A stretch of 64,000 nucleotides of DNA from Hybos culiciformis (Eukaryota > Arthropoda > Insecta > Diptera > Hybotidae), in the NCBI GenBank assembly GCA_964007475.1, contig OZ023275.1, positions 17,215,829 to 17,279,828 on the forward strand, given 5' to 3'. Below are positions 28,064 through 39,808 of the stretch, piece after piece. The position numbers and the translations under genes are program-made. The notes beneath the pieces were generated by a model. That model had not been told where the DNA came from. It searched no databases and saw only the letters and a program-made list of their open reading frames with translations. The number at the start of each line of letters is the position of its first letter. Within the stretch, counting starts at the first letter, position 1.

Positions 28064-28572
28064 ATTTTTTTTATTTTTTTTTATTTTCCTATTCTTTTAA
28101 AAAAAAATTTTTAACTTTTCACTTTTTTCACACACAGAGTTCAATTTTTTTTTTCGTCTTCATTCAATTTAAAAAAAAAAAAATTCATTCACCATCAAAT
28201 TCCAATAGTAACTGATTTCACAATTTATTTTTTAAATAAAAAAATTGAACAAAAAAATTTAGAAATAAAAATAAATTTTATAATTGAATTTTTTTAAAAG
28301 AAAAATAATATTGTTTTTTTTTTTTTTTTTTATTTATTGAAGAATTTTTATGAAGAAAAATTTTTTCTTTTCTTTTGAATGTCAAAAAAAAAATTAATGG
28401 TACCAGATGAAAGAGAAAAAAATTAATGTCAAAATTAAAAATATTTTGAAGAAAAAATCCTTAAAAAAAGTTCATCATGCAAAAATATATCATGGTTACA
28501 ACTACCATATAAGACTAAAAAATAATATGCTACGCTTGCATGATGGCATAATAAAATGTTTTCAATTTTATG

Positions 28573-28810
28573 TAGTTAACACAATTGGGGCGACAGCGAC
28601 TATCAAAAAAATAAAAACTATATATATTTGTATGAGAATGAATACAACTGAGACGACTAGCGACAAACGACATTGTCGCCTGGCGACAACGACAACCATA
28701 TATTTTTTCTATTTGTTTATTTTTTCCTGTTTTTTTTATTTCGTCGTCGCCGCCGTAATTGTGTTCACTCCAGTGATATCGCTGTCGTTGTCACTCGAAT
28801 TGTGTTTACT
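28573..28810 (-). mobile_element. Inverted-repeat element with CGACAG words, copy 1
   Basis: Ends AGTTAACACAATT and AATTGTGTTTACT are inverted repeats. The interior is rich in CGACAAC, GCGACAG and GTCGTCGCC triplet words in both orientations. It matches, in reverse orientation, the longer copy at 45605-45906, including the shared inner block GATATCACTGAAGTGAAC. No target duplication could be read. Confidence 0.7.
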
Positions 28811-28854
28811 CCGTTTACAAACAAGAATGAAAAACGGTTTTTTTTTGGCGGGAG

Positions 28855-28972
28855 AGATAGAGGCGGTGCCTAAACCCCAAAAAACCAGAAACAGTTCTTG
28901 CGAGGAAGGCCCTGTTTTGGAGATACGGCCCCCCAAGTTTTCATACATTTTTGTATGGGAAATTTTTTTTTT
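28855..28972 (+). repeat. Dispersed repeat with AGAGGCGGTGCC, copy 1
   Basis: AGAGGCGGTGCC, CAGTTCTTG, AAGGCCCTGTTT, GGAGATA, GGCCCCCCAA and TTTTCATACATTTTTGTAT occur in this order, as they do at 63788-63880. Conservation is far above the background of this AT-rich DNA. The repeat class is unknown. Confidence 0.7.
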
Positions 28973-29217
28973 TTGATTTGCCACTTTTTTGTGTAGAGTA
29001 TAGTATAGGGGGTGTACCAGAACGATAAAATTCGAATTCAATGATATAATACAATAATTAATCATTTTACAATGAGTTTGATAATATGCCTACTAAAAGC
29101 AATGAATGCGGTAGCTTAGCTGCTCTGGTTCACATAATTAGTAATAAAATTGTCTTTTATGAAAAATAATTAAAAATTAAATCAAAATCAACTTTTTTTT
29201 ATTGCAGATAAGAAAAA

Positions 29218-31989
29218 TTAATCAACCAAAATTTTTAAATTATGATATTCTGCTGAGGATGATGGCTTCATAGTACTCTTATTCTTAAGAAAATGAAAGC
29301 TCTCATCTTTTTCATCAACATTAGAAGCGGATAAAATACATTCCAAAGCGCCTTGTAATTCTAGTAGGTCATATGTTAAGTCAATTTCAGATTGAATGGA
29401 TTCAGCCATTTGTAAAAATAATTTACCTAAATCGCCTGTGAATTGATCAAATGAATCTTCATACACGTCTAATAATATATTAGCCACATTGGTTAAAACT
29501 CTTGTGAACCTATGTTCACCAATAAAATTTTTAATAAAACGAACAATTATTCCTATTGAATCATGGGAACGACCAGCCAAAGCTCGATGTAAACCTTTTC
29601 GATGAATTAATTCTTGGAAAACACTAACTGTCACATGAGGTCTTTTATTTCTATTATATGGCTTTAAAGCTTCGTCTAAAGCTTTTGAATAATCATATTT
29701 TCTTAGCCAGTGATCATATTTAGATTCGGCTAATTTTTTATAGTCGTCAACAACGTGATCAACATTTGTGATGACTGATTGTAATGCATGCTTGGGTACA
29801 TCAATTTTATCAATTTCTTTCTTTTCCATATTTTGTATAGAAACTAGACCATCAACCATTCCCGCAACTACCTAAAACAAAAAAAAAAGACAATTATAAT
29901 GAAAAAATTAAAAGTGAATGTGCATCATGAAATTTAATGAAGATATTAAAAATATTGACAATTGTTTATATATTAATAAATTAAAATTTAACGTAAATAA
30001 AACTAAATTAATGGTTTTAAATGCAATATGTTAATTTATTTTTTAATATAAAATTGTAAAAGAATAATATCGAACGAGTAGTGAAGGAAATGAAATACCT
30101 TGTGTTGAATAAAAAACTACAATTCAAAAACGATTTACTCAGAAAATATAAAAAATTGCTGAAAATATTGCAATTATTTGGAAAATAGGACAGAAAATAC
30201 CAAAATTAGCTTTAGTTAACATTTAGTGCCTCAAGGAAACTATAATATATTAATGAACTACAACCATATAACTTAAGAGATAAAGTAGATTTTAAAATCA
30301 TAATATTAACAACTAATCGACACTAATCCACACAGCCATATTATAGTCCAAGTACTAGAATGGTTAATTAACGTTCCAAAACATATTAAAAGTTTAACAA
30401 ATATAAAATCGTTGAAGGAGAAAATTGATAAAATATTTAAAAGTAAAAAATAACAAATATAGAATTAGCAAATAATATTGAAGTTTAATAAAACTAATAC
30501 TTTCTTAAAATAAAAATAAAGGAAAATCTTTTAAATAAAACTAAAAAAACATGCATCTTTACTTACAGTTTGATCATTTGGGGCCACTCCAATACTTAAA
30601 ACAGAATTAGGGAAATCCAAGCTATGAACAGTTTGATACGTGGCAACATCATAAATTTTGACATGTCGATCCAAACCGCCAGAAAGTATTCGTTTACCTA
30701 AAATATGATTTCATAAATAAAATAAAATTGGTAGTAAATGCGAATAATGCGATATTTTTTGTTAATAAAATCATACAGGCTGTTTTTTAAGTTTTATTAT
30801 TACGGAAGAATGATTTTTTAATAAATACGTCCTTATTTTACATTTGCAATATGTATTTATAAATTGCTAGAATATATTAAGATTGTTTTTTTGTAATTTT
30901 TCTATACCCTAATGATTTTTCATTTTCATGGTAACCCTACTAAATTAAATAGATCTACTTTTGTATCTAATTATATTAATTATATCGCTAAAATTTCTTA
31001 CCGTTGCTTGCTAATTTTAAACAGGTTACAGTTTTGTGATGCTGTGAGAGTTTTGCTAATAACTTCCCACCTCCAATAGCATCCCATACACAAATTTCAG
31101 TACCACCGGCGCTTAAGAATATTCCTCCAGTTGGTAGACAAATTATTGATTCAACTGGACTGCCATGATTTACACTGAAATTAATTTCTTCTGTTCGTGT
31201 ATCGTATATATTAATTTTACCATCATAACCACCAGAAAAAATTAAATTTGATGATGTTGGATGGTTACAGCCAGCTCGAATGTAATCAGTATGTTTTTCA
31301 AAGCTGTGAATTGATTTTTCAGTGGCTATGTCCCAAATTTTTACGGTTTTATCGTCAGAAAAACTAGAAACTTGTATCATATTAGGTAAGAAAAATGCTC
31401 TATGAACTGCTGCCTTATGACCTCGAAATAAACGTAGCATACTTTTACTCGATACATCAAATAATTTAATGAAACCTTCATCATCGCCAGCAATTAAAAG
31501 ACGACCATCTTGTCGGTAACTACCACCGTAAGCTGTTTGCTGAAATCGTGATATATTTTTTGCCACTAATTTTGTTATTGGATTATAAATCTGAACACGA
31601 ACTGAACATGTAACAGCAAAATAATACGGCTCAACTGGGCTGAAATCAATGTAATCAATTGCTCCGAATTCTTTTACCAGAGTTGGCACCTAAAAAAATG
31701 AGTAGGTATTAAGAGAACTTAGGAAATTTATTCTTTGAAGATTATAGATAACAATTTTTAAAAATTTAATACAATTCAAAAATTAGGTGGTAATAACTTT
31801 AGGTATTTGAATTTTTTTTAGCTAGGCACCTAGGTAGTACGCTTATGAACCTAGTTTAGAAAAAAACATCATATCTAGTACCTAGTCATTGTCACTTACA
31901 CTTAATTGTTTCCAATACAAATTATCTTGTGTTATCACAGATCCAGTTTTTTGATATTTTTTAATATTTAATGATTTAAATTTAGACAT
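29218..31989 (-). CDS. UTP15: UTP15, U3 snoRNA-associated WD40 protein of the SSU processome
   Basis: Exons on the minus strand: 31900-31989, 31002-31689, 30567-30697, 29218-29871. All are in phase with GT/AG borders, giving 520 residues against 518 in human. The start MSKFKSLNIKKYQ leads to SVITQDNLYWKQLS, a conserved UTP15 N-terminal pattern. WD40 repeats fill about residues 30-320; IFSGGYDGKINIYDTRT, SSFSDDKTVKIWDIATE and LSGGLDRHVKIYDVATY are clear blades. The UTP15 C-terminal helical domain follows (SKALDEALKPYNRNKRP, LAGRSHDSIGIIVRFIKNFI). The protein belongs to the t-UTP/UtpA subcomplex, which binds early pre-rRNA in the nucleolus and is needed for 18S processing. The last intron contains a dead LINE fragment. 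Confidence 0.96.
29933..30450 (+). pseudogene. Decayed non-LTR retrotransposon reverse-transcriptase fragment
   Basis: It lies in UTP15 intron 3, antisense to the gene. Reading across frame shifts gives IDNCLYINKLKFNVNKTKLM, then VVKEMKYLVLNKKLQFKND, then YNLRDKVDFK with YYSPSTRMVN, and finally VPKHIKSLTNIKSLKEKI. These are, in order, the thumb-side and C-terminal motifs of LINE reverse transcriptases (N-K-L-K-x-N-x-x-K-T-K, K-Y-L-x-x, Y-N-L-R, L-P-x-x-I-K). The catalytic YADD block is missing. At least two frame shifts and stops show it is dead. The clade cannot be assigned by eye. Confidence 0.7.
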
Positions 31990-32241
31990 TTCTCAATTGT
32001 TTATTTTAATTTTATATTAATAATTAAATAAATAAAATAAACAAAACTAAACAGAATTTGCAATAATTTAATTTTAATTGCAATTTGATTTGATTAAAAA
32101 AGTACAATTGTAATTTGTAAATAAAAACAAAATTATTTCACGTGCTTGCTTGTATTATTGTTTTTGCTGTCTTTTTAAGGTGCTTATAGACGAGTTAATC
32201 GTTTGATTTTGATATTTTATGAATGCCTACATGTTGAAAGA

Positions 32242-32363
32242 GGCGCAGTGAAATAAGACCGCGTGAAATAAGGCCGTGATAAGTTTTTTGTTGTGGTCTT
32301 ATTTCATTTTGAAAAATGAAATAAGACCGCAAAAAACTCCTCGCGGCCTTATTTCCATCCCCC
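32242..32363. mobile_element. Word-repeat foldback element, copy A, 9-bp target duplication
   Basis: It begins GGCGCAGTGAAATAAGACC and ends ATTTCCATCCCCC, flanked on both sides by GTTGAAAGA (32233-32241 and 32364-32372). The reverse complement of the right end, GGGGGATGGAAATAAGGCC, is an imperfect inverted repeat of the left end. The 122-base body is built from five copies of GAAATAAGACCGC or close variants, three in one orientation and two in the other, two of them forming a hairpin around CATTTTGAAAAATG. A 9-bp duplication fits Mutator-like or foldback elements. There is no coding capacity. Confidence 0.85.
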
Positions 32364-32450
32364 GTTGAAAGACAATGTTGAGTAGTGTGCAGCTGCAGTA
32401 ATGTTGAAAGACTTTTGAATGATATTAAAAGGCAATTTTTTCAACTTATA

Positions 32451-32854
32451 GGCTTAGTATGCTGACACAAAAAAAGTAGTACGCTGTGGAAAAAAATGAG
32501 ATTTTTCATATAAATTTTTGCTGCTGAAAAATGTTTGAAATTTTTTTTTTAGTTTTTGCTTTGTAGTACGCTCATAAAAAAAAAAAAATGTTTACTGGGT
32601 GACAAAAAATCTATTTTGCAGCTGCTTTTTTGCAAATATTTTTCTACCCAGGAACGGAAGATAAATGATTGCAAAAACTTGACATTACAAAAAAAGGTTT
32701 GTTTGATTTGTTTATTATTGGGTTAGAATAATAAAAAATTAATAAAAATAATCAGATGCTTGTGTCAAATAGTTGTCAAAATTTATCAAACATTTTTCAG
32801 ATATTTTTCAGTGATATTTTTTGCAACCTTTCTTTTTTCACAGCGTACTAAGCC
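32451..32854. mobile_element. Inner inverted-repeat element
   Basis: The left end GGCTTAGTATGCTG and the reverse complement of the right end GGCTTAGTACGCTGTGAAAA pair up. GTAGTACGCTGTGGAAAAAA near 32478-32497 and GTAGTACGCTC near 32564 repeat the end motif. A 3-base ATA flank on each side may be the target duplication. It is inserted inside the TTAA-flanked element. Confidence 0.6.
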
Positions 32855-34130
32855 ATAGTTTATACGTCTGTACGACCTGCAACAAGTTGGAAGACAAGTT
32901 GAAATATTCAACCCGTTTACAAGCACCTTAATGCAGAAAGACAACGTCGTTAAAATTTTGTCCGTCGGTCGATGTTAAAAAAATTTTAAAATTGGACGCG
33001 CGTTAAAATTCAGCAAAGCTTTATTCGATTTATTTTATCTTTAATAAACTGCTTGTTGAAAAAAAACAATAAAAAGAATGAAAAGAGTGAATTTCCTCAC
33101 GCGGCGTCTACTTGTGTCAGATACTTTCAGGTTTAACTCCACTGCATACTGGCAAAAATGACATTGACAAGCATAGTAGAAGAATTCATGGTAGGTTCAC
33201 TTAGAACAAAATTAATTTCAGTTTCTTAATGTGTTTCACCTTTCAACCACATGCGGCGCTCTTGTTTGTTTACGTTTTGTTTTATTGTCAACCCAGCCGG
33301 CTGAGCTTTTTTTCTTATTTATTCATTTTTTTGAAATAAAAGCATTTAGACGTGTAGGTGATTAATTTTGAGAAAAAAATAATTTGAATTTTATTAAAAA
33401 AAATTATAAACTGGATTTTTGAAAAACAATTTTAATTGAAGTTAAATTTTGAACTTATTTTAGAAAACAGACTAAATTATTATAAAAGTAATAGAAGATA
33501 TTATTTAAGAAAAAAAGAAACTGAATAAAAGTTGAATGTACATATTTGAATTTTAATTGTGGATTTTATTTAAAAAAAAACAAAAACAAAAACAAAGTTG
33601 GATTTATTGGAATTTAAGTTAATTTAAGATTATACATTTAATTTATTAATTAATAATCATTGCAATAAAATAAATAGAATTTTAAGTGAAAATGTTAGAA
33701 TTATATAAGTGATCAAATAGAAAAAAAATGCAATAATATATTTCAGAAAACATTTTATAAAAACTAAAAAAATTAAGAAAATAAAAAAATTGCTATAAAA
33801 ATAAATTTATCTTTTATTCATAATCTTCTTTTTTTCCTGCAAATTTGAATTTTAATAATTTTATTTGAAATATTAGAAATACTGCCACCTACAAAAATTT
33901 TATTTTTTTAGTTCACCTTCCCTCCACAAATCCATCAGGCGCTGTAGTAAATCTTTTGAGTGGGCCATCTATTACTATATCTTATCTATGGAAGAATTCT
34001 CTTCCAGGACTCCAGGTATAGGATTATAGAAACAGGACAACGGACATCGAATCACCCAGGACGACAAGATTTAAATTTAAAATTTATATTATTTTTATTT
34101 TTAATTAAATAAAAAGAAATTTATATAACT

Positions 34131-35075
34131 ATGGCAGCAAGATTATTAAGTGTTGGAAATAAATTTAATAAAATAATAAGTTCATTTAATGAAGCAAAAT
34201 TAAAAATTCAATTACCTGAACGTTTTAAAGGTACAATAATTGAAAAATGGGCAAAATACTGGAAGAGTTTAGGAACTGATTATCGAGAGGTAAGTCTTGC
34301 ATAAATAAGAAAGGATTGTTTTAGTTTTTAGTGTCCCCCCAGTTACCATTTCTAGTAATCGCAACTTTTAGATTCTGCAACTCAGTCACGATCAACCGGA
34401 CAATTGAGGACAACATAATTGTGATAATTGATGAATGTTAAAAAGGATCTGTTTTCCCTATTGTTACCAAGGTGCGATTACTAAGTATATTGTCATTTCT
34501 AACCATTTCCTATTGTATGTATTGGATCTTTGGCTATTTGATCCAGAAACACGAGAAAGAAAGCGGAGAAAACATTGTTCACTACAGTTCGACGGATCTC
34601 GAAATTATTTTTCATTACCTTGTACTTTTTCTTTTTTTAGGTATTTGTTGACTTGATCAAGGACGTTCGGGCTAAACCATTAAAAGCTTCAATTTATAGC
34701 GGAATGATTGCTTCAGTGTATGCATCTACCAAAAATAATCCAGAAATGATAGATTTCATAGATAGAATACGTTATTTTAATAATCAAATTTCTTTGGTAC
34801 ATGAAATTTGTCATAATCAAAACTCAGCAGAATATTTAAAATTTTTAGAACATTGTATAAATGAAGGTATTTTAAGACGCCTTTCTATTGGAATAATATC
34901 AGTTATATGGTTAGATAATTATGATCAAAATGTTGCACTCTACAAATCTGTTTGCCCTTACACAACAGTTGACTATTTAAAATTTCATGAGAGAATAATT
35001 GATATTGGGTTTTGGAATAGATGGTTTAAATTAGAACAAAATATGAAAGATTATGATGTAAATGTGCAATTGTAA
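34131..35075 (+). CDS. TIMM29: TIM29, mitochondrial TIM22-complex subunit
   Basis: Two exons (34131-34289 and 34641-35075) join in phase at CGAGAG|GTAAGT and TTTTTAG, giving 197 residues. The start MAARLLSVGNKFNKIISSFN is positively charged like a mitochondrial targeting region. LPERFKGTIIEKWAKYWKSL and YREVFVDLIKDVRAKPLKAS fit the conserved N-terminal part of Tim29 (DUF2366), followed by IYSGMIASVYASTKNNPEM, a weakly hydrophobic segment where the family has its membrane span. In animals Tim29 stabilises the TIM22 translocase, which inserts carrier proteins into the inner membrane. It is shorter than human TIMM29 (about 260), mostly at the C-terminus. AATAAA follows at 35089-35094. Family call is from memory of the pattern. 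Confidence 0.82.
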
Positions 35076-35503
35076 GAATAACTTTATTAATAAAAAATTT
35101 TAGTAAATTTAATTTTTTTTTTTAAATAAATTTAAATATCCGAAGTGTTATTTAACGCATAGTAGTTTTTAATTGGCATTATCATTCATACTTCAAACTT
35201 TGCTGGGTCGGACTCAGAACAGGAATTTACTCATTAAATATTTCGAATTTTTAGTATATTGAGAATTTAAATAACGATTAAAAGTGAATTCTGTTCCGAT
35301 TAATTCTATTATAATATTCTCTTTCTCGTTAATTGTAAAATTTTTATATATTACTTTTGTGAAACCGTTTTATTGTAAAACTATCAAATATCTGCTCAGC
35401 ACATTAAAGGAGCTAAAGAAAAAAATCCACTCTAAAGGTCTTAATTTAAAAAAAAACTTTAAATTAATTACTTATCTGGTTTTATTTATTCATCCATATT
35501 TTT
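35076..35503. other. Convergent 3' ends of TIM29 and the TAF1C-like gene
   Basis: The two genes run towards each other with 428 bases between their stops. The TIM29 AATAAA is at 35089-35094 and minus-strand AATAAA signals for the other gene are at 35481-35490. Nothing else is seen. Confidence 0.7.
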
Positions 35504-38500
35504 CTAAAAACCCATAACAAAATTAGTTTTTTTTTTCTTTTTTCTTGGAGGTTCTTTGTTTGATGTTAAAGTTTCATTAATACGTTTGACTGACTTATTT
35601 TTTATGCTTTGAAATGTTATATTTTCATTTAGTGATACTGAAGCTTCTTGTATTTTTAGCAAACTTTCTTCCAATACTATGGTTTGGGTTTCTTCTTTTA
35701 TAACATCATCATCGTTACTTGTTAAATTAAAATTGTTATTAACCATTGAATTATTTTCAATTTGTGTTGATGTTAAAATGTTTTCAAAATCAGGATCGTT
35801 ATCAAGATCCAACCAATTTTGAACTTTTGGGACTACACCAATTTTTTTCTTATGCCTAATATCATTAAACGACTCATTGTTGTCATCATTTTCGAGTTCT
35901 TTCTGTTTAATATCCCAAATTTCTAATAAACTTTGAGCAAGAACATCTTTGTATTGTGATAATTGTTTCATACTACGTTCCCATTTATATTTCCTATGAC
36001 GTTTATTAATAATTATTTCACTTTCGTCATCGATATCTTCATTAATCCTTGTTGAACTACTGAAATTTTTACAACGGGCTACTTTTAACACTCCTGATAA
36101 ATCACAATGATCAGTTACAGTCAATGAACATGGTTTTGAAGTAATATTATCTTTAATTTCATTATTATATCTAATCATAAATTTGGAATTAGACTTAATA
36201 TTGTCGGTATCATCAAAATCAAGTTTTTGATTAAATACATCACCTAAAAAAAATCGTGATTATCAGATTTTTCTATGAGTTATAGTTTTGGCTTTTAAAT
36301 CTATTTAAATTCATAAACCATTGTCACAAATGATTTTTTCGTTAAAAGCTAGCTGTGTAAATAAACATTAATGAAATTTAAAATTTACCTAAACTGTTTC
36401 CGAAAATAATACTAATTTGCTCATTACGTTTATAAAAATCAAGACCACATATAGAACGCTTTATTCGCATATCTAAATTTGTAATTGGATATAGGCACTC
36501 TCCCAAATTAGATTTTGTTTCTTGTAAAAAATCTGATAACGTAACTGGCATATATGGTAGACAATATGAAGCATAACGGACTTCGTCATTTTTAACTATT
36601 TTGTAATTTTCCATGCATCTGAAATCAGAATTTAACGGACTTGCGGCTGTAATAATCTCGTAATTTTCAACAAATTTGTTACTTTTTAGAATCAATGGTG
36701 GAAATTTCATCTGATGAGTCCAACGACTAGTTAACATTCTGCTATAATTGCTGTCTTCTGAACTTTTATTCATTGATACATATCTGGGGTCAATAGCTAA
36801 AATGTTATGTGTTGTACCCAAATACACACAATGTGCAAAATCACTAACAGCCATTGAAACAATATTCTCACAAGGGAATACATTTTCGGAAATCGTAAAG
36901 CTCTTTTTTATTTCATTAGGTCCCAATCGAAGATCTAATAAATAAAAATCTTTCATCGTTGTTAAAGCAAACAAATTATTTCCAAAATTGCGAAGACAAT
37001 TCCAATTTCCATTTTTTCCAATAGTTTTCAGTTGAAGAATATTTCTTTCTGGATTTTTTACAGATTCTTCTAAATTCCATAGTTTAATTGTTTTATCTAA
37101 ATCTCCAGTTAATAAAATTTCTAGTTGATTAGTATGTCTGGCTGATGTAATAAATGGAGGTGTCTTTTTTGTTTTTTCGCACTCAGGAATACATATTTCA
37201 TTATAAAGTTCATAGCTTTCGTCATATGAAAACAAAAATAGAGAATTTAACTGTCGAACGCAGTAATGATTTGAATTATTTTGAATTTCTAATATTTCAT
37301 TATGTTTTGATTCCGATGTTTTTAGTTGAAGCGATTTCAGTTCCTTAAGAATGTTTCGCTTATTTTGTTTTTTGAATCGTGATAAAACTAAAATTAGAAT
37401 AAATAATTATGTTAAATGAAATTCGTTTGATAGAGTACGATTCAAATCACTTGACCAATCCGTTATGCAAACCTTTCCCTTTCCATTACAATATTCCATA
37501 CAAAATTGCATGAGCTTTTTTTCGTAAATAATTTTCCCTAAATTTTGTATGGAATTTTGTATGGAATTTTGTAATGGAAAGGGAAAGCTTTGCATAACGG
37601 ATTGGTCAAGTGATTTGAATCGTACTCTATCTTTTTCGGAATAGATTTAGTCAACGATTACAAAAATTTGAACAAACATTTTATCTCTAAAAAATTCAAA
37701 ATCTGAGTGAACATACTTTTGATTGAATTTGTTGTTGTAAAATTATGAAAATCGCTATATAAATGTGATCAAGTATCTACATAATAAGGTATATATATTT
37801 AAAATTGTGGTTGCAAATTTAATATAAATATATTGGTATTCACCATGATTAATTTCATAATTATTTAGATTTTATCGAATTATGATGTACAATAAAAAAA
37901 ATTTTTTTAATTGGTTCCAGAACGAAGCATAAAATTCTTGATAGTTCAAAACAATATATCAATAACTATTTATTATGAATTATAACTACATATTTGTTTT
38001 ATTTTGGTTATGTACCTAAATTATTAAGGTTTTCACCATCGGCATGGCAAATTAAGTTTGAATCAGAGTCACAACATAAATTACCGCCACTGAAATACCA
38101 ATCATAAGTTCCGTTAAAATACGGATCTGGATTACACTCCAATAATTCGGCAATGTGAATGGCCATATGCGGATATATGTTATTTTTCTTCAATTTATTC
38201 TTTAATTTTTTTTTTTCTGTTGATAAATAAGAATTTGAATAAAAATTTAATTTTCGATTAAATTCATAATGAGCCATTGTTCTTTTGTAGCACACATCAA
38301 TATCTTTTGGTTTATTCTTTGACACTAGTATGGGCTCAGGTGCAATACATTTAAATAGTGGTCTTTCAGTTAAGAGTTTAGATTTTAATCCTGATAAGTT
38401 CGAATTAAAATTTGGAAATAACGAATGTGATATTCGATTTAACATAAATCCTTTAGGTTCAAATACATATTTTATGTTGTTATCAAGTTCTCGATTCTTA

Positions 38501-38954
38501 AAAAAAAAATTAAATATTATTTTAACTTTATTGTAATCTGTCTTTGGTAAATTTTTATGAATTTTGTTTTGCTTACAATACTTACATAGGTAGGTCGAAG
38601 GTATATAAAATATTTTATCTTACCTTCTCTTTTTTAGCTTGAGTCTCGGTATTTTTTTCTTCATTATCAACTATGGTCTTTTTAATTATTTTCTAAAAAA
38701 AATTATAATTTGGAAATAACTTAGGTACCTAGGTACTTAAAATTATAAATATCTTATTTTACCTTCTTTTTGTTTTGACGTTTAACTATTTTTTCATCCT
38801 CAACGACGACAACATCACTAGTCTAAAATTGGTAAACATAAAATTTGGTAGATACAAATAATGAAAGAAACAAATAGCATTTCTTCTAGTCGGGTCGCCT
38901 ACTTACGTTTTTTCTTTGAACAAAAGTTTTTTCGTTGGTTATAGATTGTTTCAT
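35504..38954 (-). CDS. TAF1C: TAF1C-like RNA polymerase I initiation factor (SL1 subunit), 6 exons
   Basis: Exons on the minus strand: 38907-38954, 38763-38822, 38624-38692, 38016-38496, 36389-37387, 35504-36243. All are in phase, giving about 798 residues. The first three exons are short, charged and low-complexity. A beta-propeller-like middle follows, with LTGDLDKTIKLWNLEESVKN, LRNFGNNLFALTTMKDFYLL, DLRLG and LGTTHNILAIDPRYVSMNKS. The basic tail ends PPRKKKKKTNFVMGF. This arrangement fits TAF1C/TAFI110, which in the SL1 complex places polymerase I on rDNA promoters. The start is uncertain: the ATG at 38954 lies 12 bases past a strong acceptor-like TTTTCAG, so an upstream coding exon may exist. 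A transposon sits in the intron at 37388-38015. Identification rests on weak patterns. Confidence 0.6.
37433..37627. mobile_element. Mariner-type MITE with near-perfect long arms
   Basis: The arms start GAGTACGATTCAAATCACTT and run about 75 bases with only about two mismatches to each other, around a short loop. TA dinucleotides flank both ends (37431-37432 and 37628-37629), the Tc1/mariner target. The copy is 195 bases, non-coding and inside the TAF1C-like intron. The near identity of the arms suggests recent insertion or an RNA hairpin under constraint. Confidence 0.85.
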
Positions 38955-39072
38955 TTCTTCATCACTGAAAACAAAGCCGGTGAAATTTACTTAAGATAAA
39001 ACTACACTACAGTATGTACCCAACGCCAACCAGTGTAGTTGCTTGGTTAGTGGATTGTGACTTTGTGACAAT

Positions 39073-39613
39073 CAGGGCTGCCAGATGGAATGAATGAAAT
39101 TTCCTCAAATTTTCAAGAAATTTCCCCAAAATAGACACTTTTTTAAAAAAATTCCTCAAATTTTTTTTTATATTTTTGTGTACTAAAATTTTTTTTTGCC
39201 CTAAATAAGAAAAAAAAAAAAATTGTATAACGGTCTTACTCACTTCTGTTTTTCCCCAAAAACAACTTAATTTTGCAAGATTTCCTCAAATTTTTAATGT
39301 GTTCAGATTTTATGCGGTACTTATATGTTGTAAATCAAAAAGTTTAGTTTCAACAATAGATTTTGAGTTCAACGTACGTAGAAGAATATGGTAATGATAT
39401 AAATTTCTTAAAATCATTAGGGTTTACTAGTCTGAAATTTTAAATATTATTGATTGCCAACGTTAGCACAATATTTCTGAATTTCTTCAAATTTTCCTCA
39501 GAAAAAAATATTTTCCTCAAGGTTTTCCCCACGTTTTTTTTTAACTTTTTTTTTCCCCCGAAATTAAAAATTTCCTCAGTTTGGGGAAAAAATTCCCCAA
39601 TCTGGCAGCCCTG
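39073..39613. mobile_element. hAT-superfamily non-autonomous element, intact 8-bp duplication
   Basis: Both ends read CAGGGCTGCCAGAT inwards (14 identical bases). The flanks are GTGACAAT at 39065-39072 and again at 39614-39621, a perfect 8-bp target duplication as hAT transposases make. The 541-base body is rich in TTTCCTCAAATTTTC and TTTCCCCA motifs on both sides and codes for nothing recognisable. Confidence 0.9.
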
Positions 39614-39808
39614 GTGACAATTCTCAACGCATGCACTACACACGCTGACACGCAACGCATTGCCTCAATTATGACTAGGTTAAACCCGAAAATAAAGTCG
39701 TAACTGGCACGAAGGAACGCCGCGCAATAATGTCGAGTCCCTAACATTCGTAAATTTCATATTTTTTCGGTCCATTTCAACTCAATGAAATTAATTCAGT
39801 TTTCATGG

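Larger units (their letters stand above)
28064..29217. other. Gap between UBE2Q and UTP15: UBE2Q upstream region plus two repeats
   Basis: 28064-28400 is T-rich sequence upstream of the UBE2Q start and must hold its promoter and 5' UTR. Two dispersed repeats follow (28573-28810 and 28855-28972). A minus-strand AATAAA at 29198-29203, 15 bases past the UTP15 stop, is a candidate polyadenylation signal for UTP15. Open frames of up to 189 codons here run through the repeats and are not genes. Confidence 0.6.
32179..32927. mobile_element. TTAA-flanked inverted-repeat element with two nested insertions
   Basis: The left end GGTGCTTATAGACGAGTT and the reverse complement of the right end GGTGCTTGTAAACGGGTT match over about 18 bases. 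Both ends abut TTAA (32175-32178 and 32928-32931), as for piggyBac- or Kolobok-type insertion. Removing the two inner elements (32242-32363 and 32451-32854) leaves a host element of about 225 bases. There is no transposase. Confidence 0.7.
31990..34130. other. Divergent gap between UTP15 and TIM29, with nested mobile elements
   Basis: The two genes start 2.1 kb apart on opposite strands, so both promoters must lie here. A TTAA-flanked element (32179-32927) with two further elements inside it occupies the part next to UTP15. 32928-34130 has no recognised element; it holds the TIM29 upstream region. Confidence 0.7.

Noticed and set aside
28407..28976. 189-codon open frame and overlapping frames on the other strand
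   Set aside because: It runs through two dispersed repeats and has low-complexity Lys/Phe-rich sequence with no domain.
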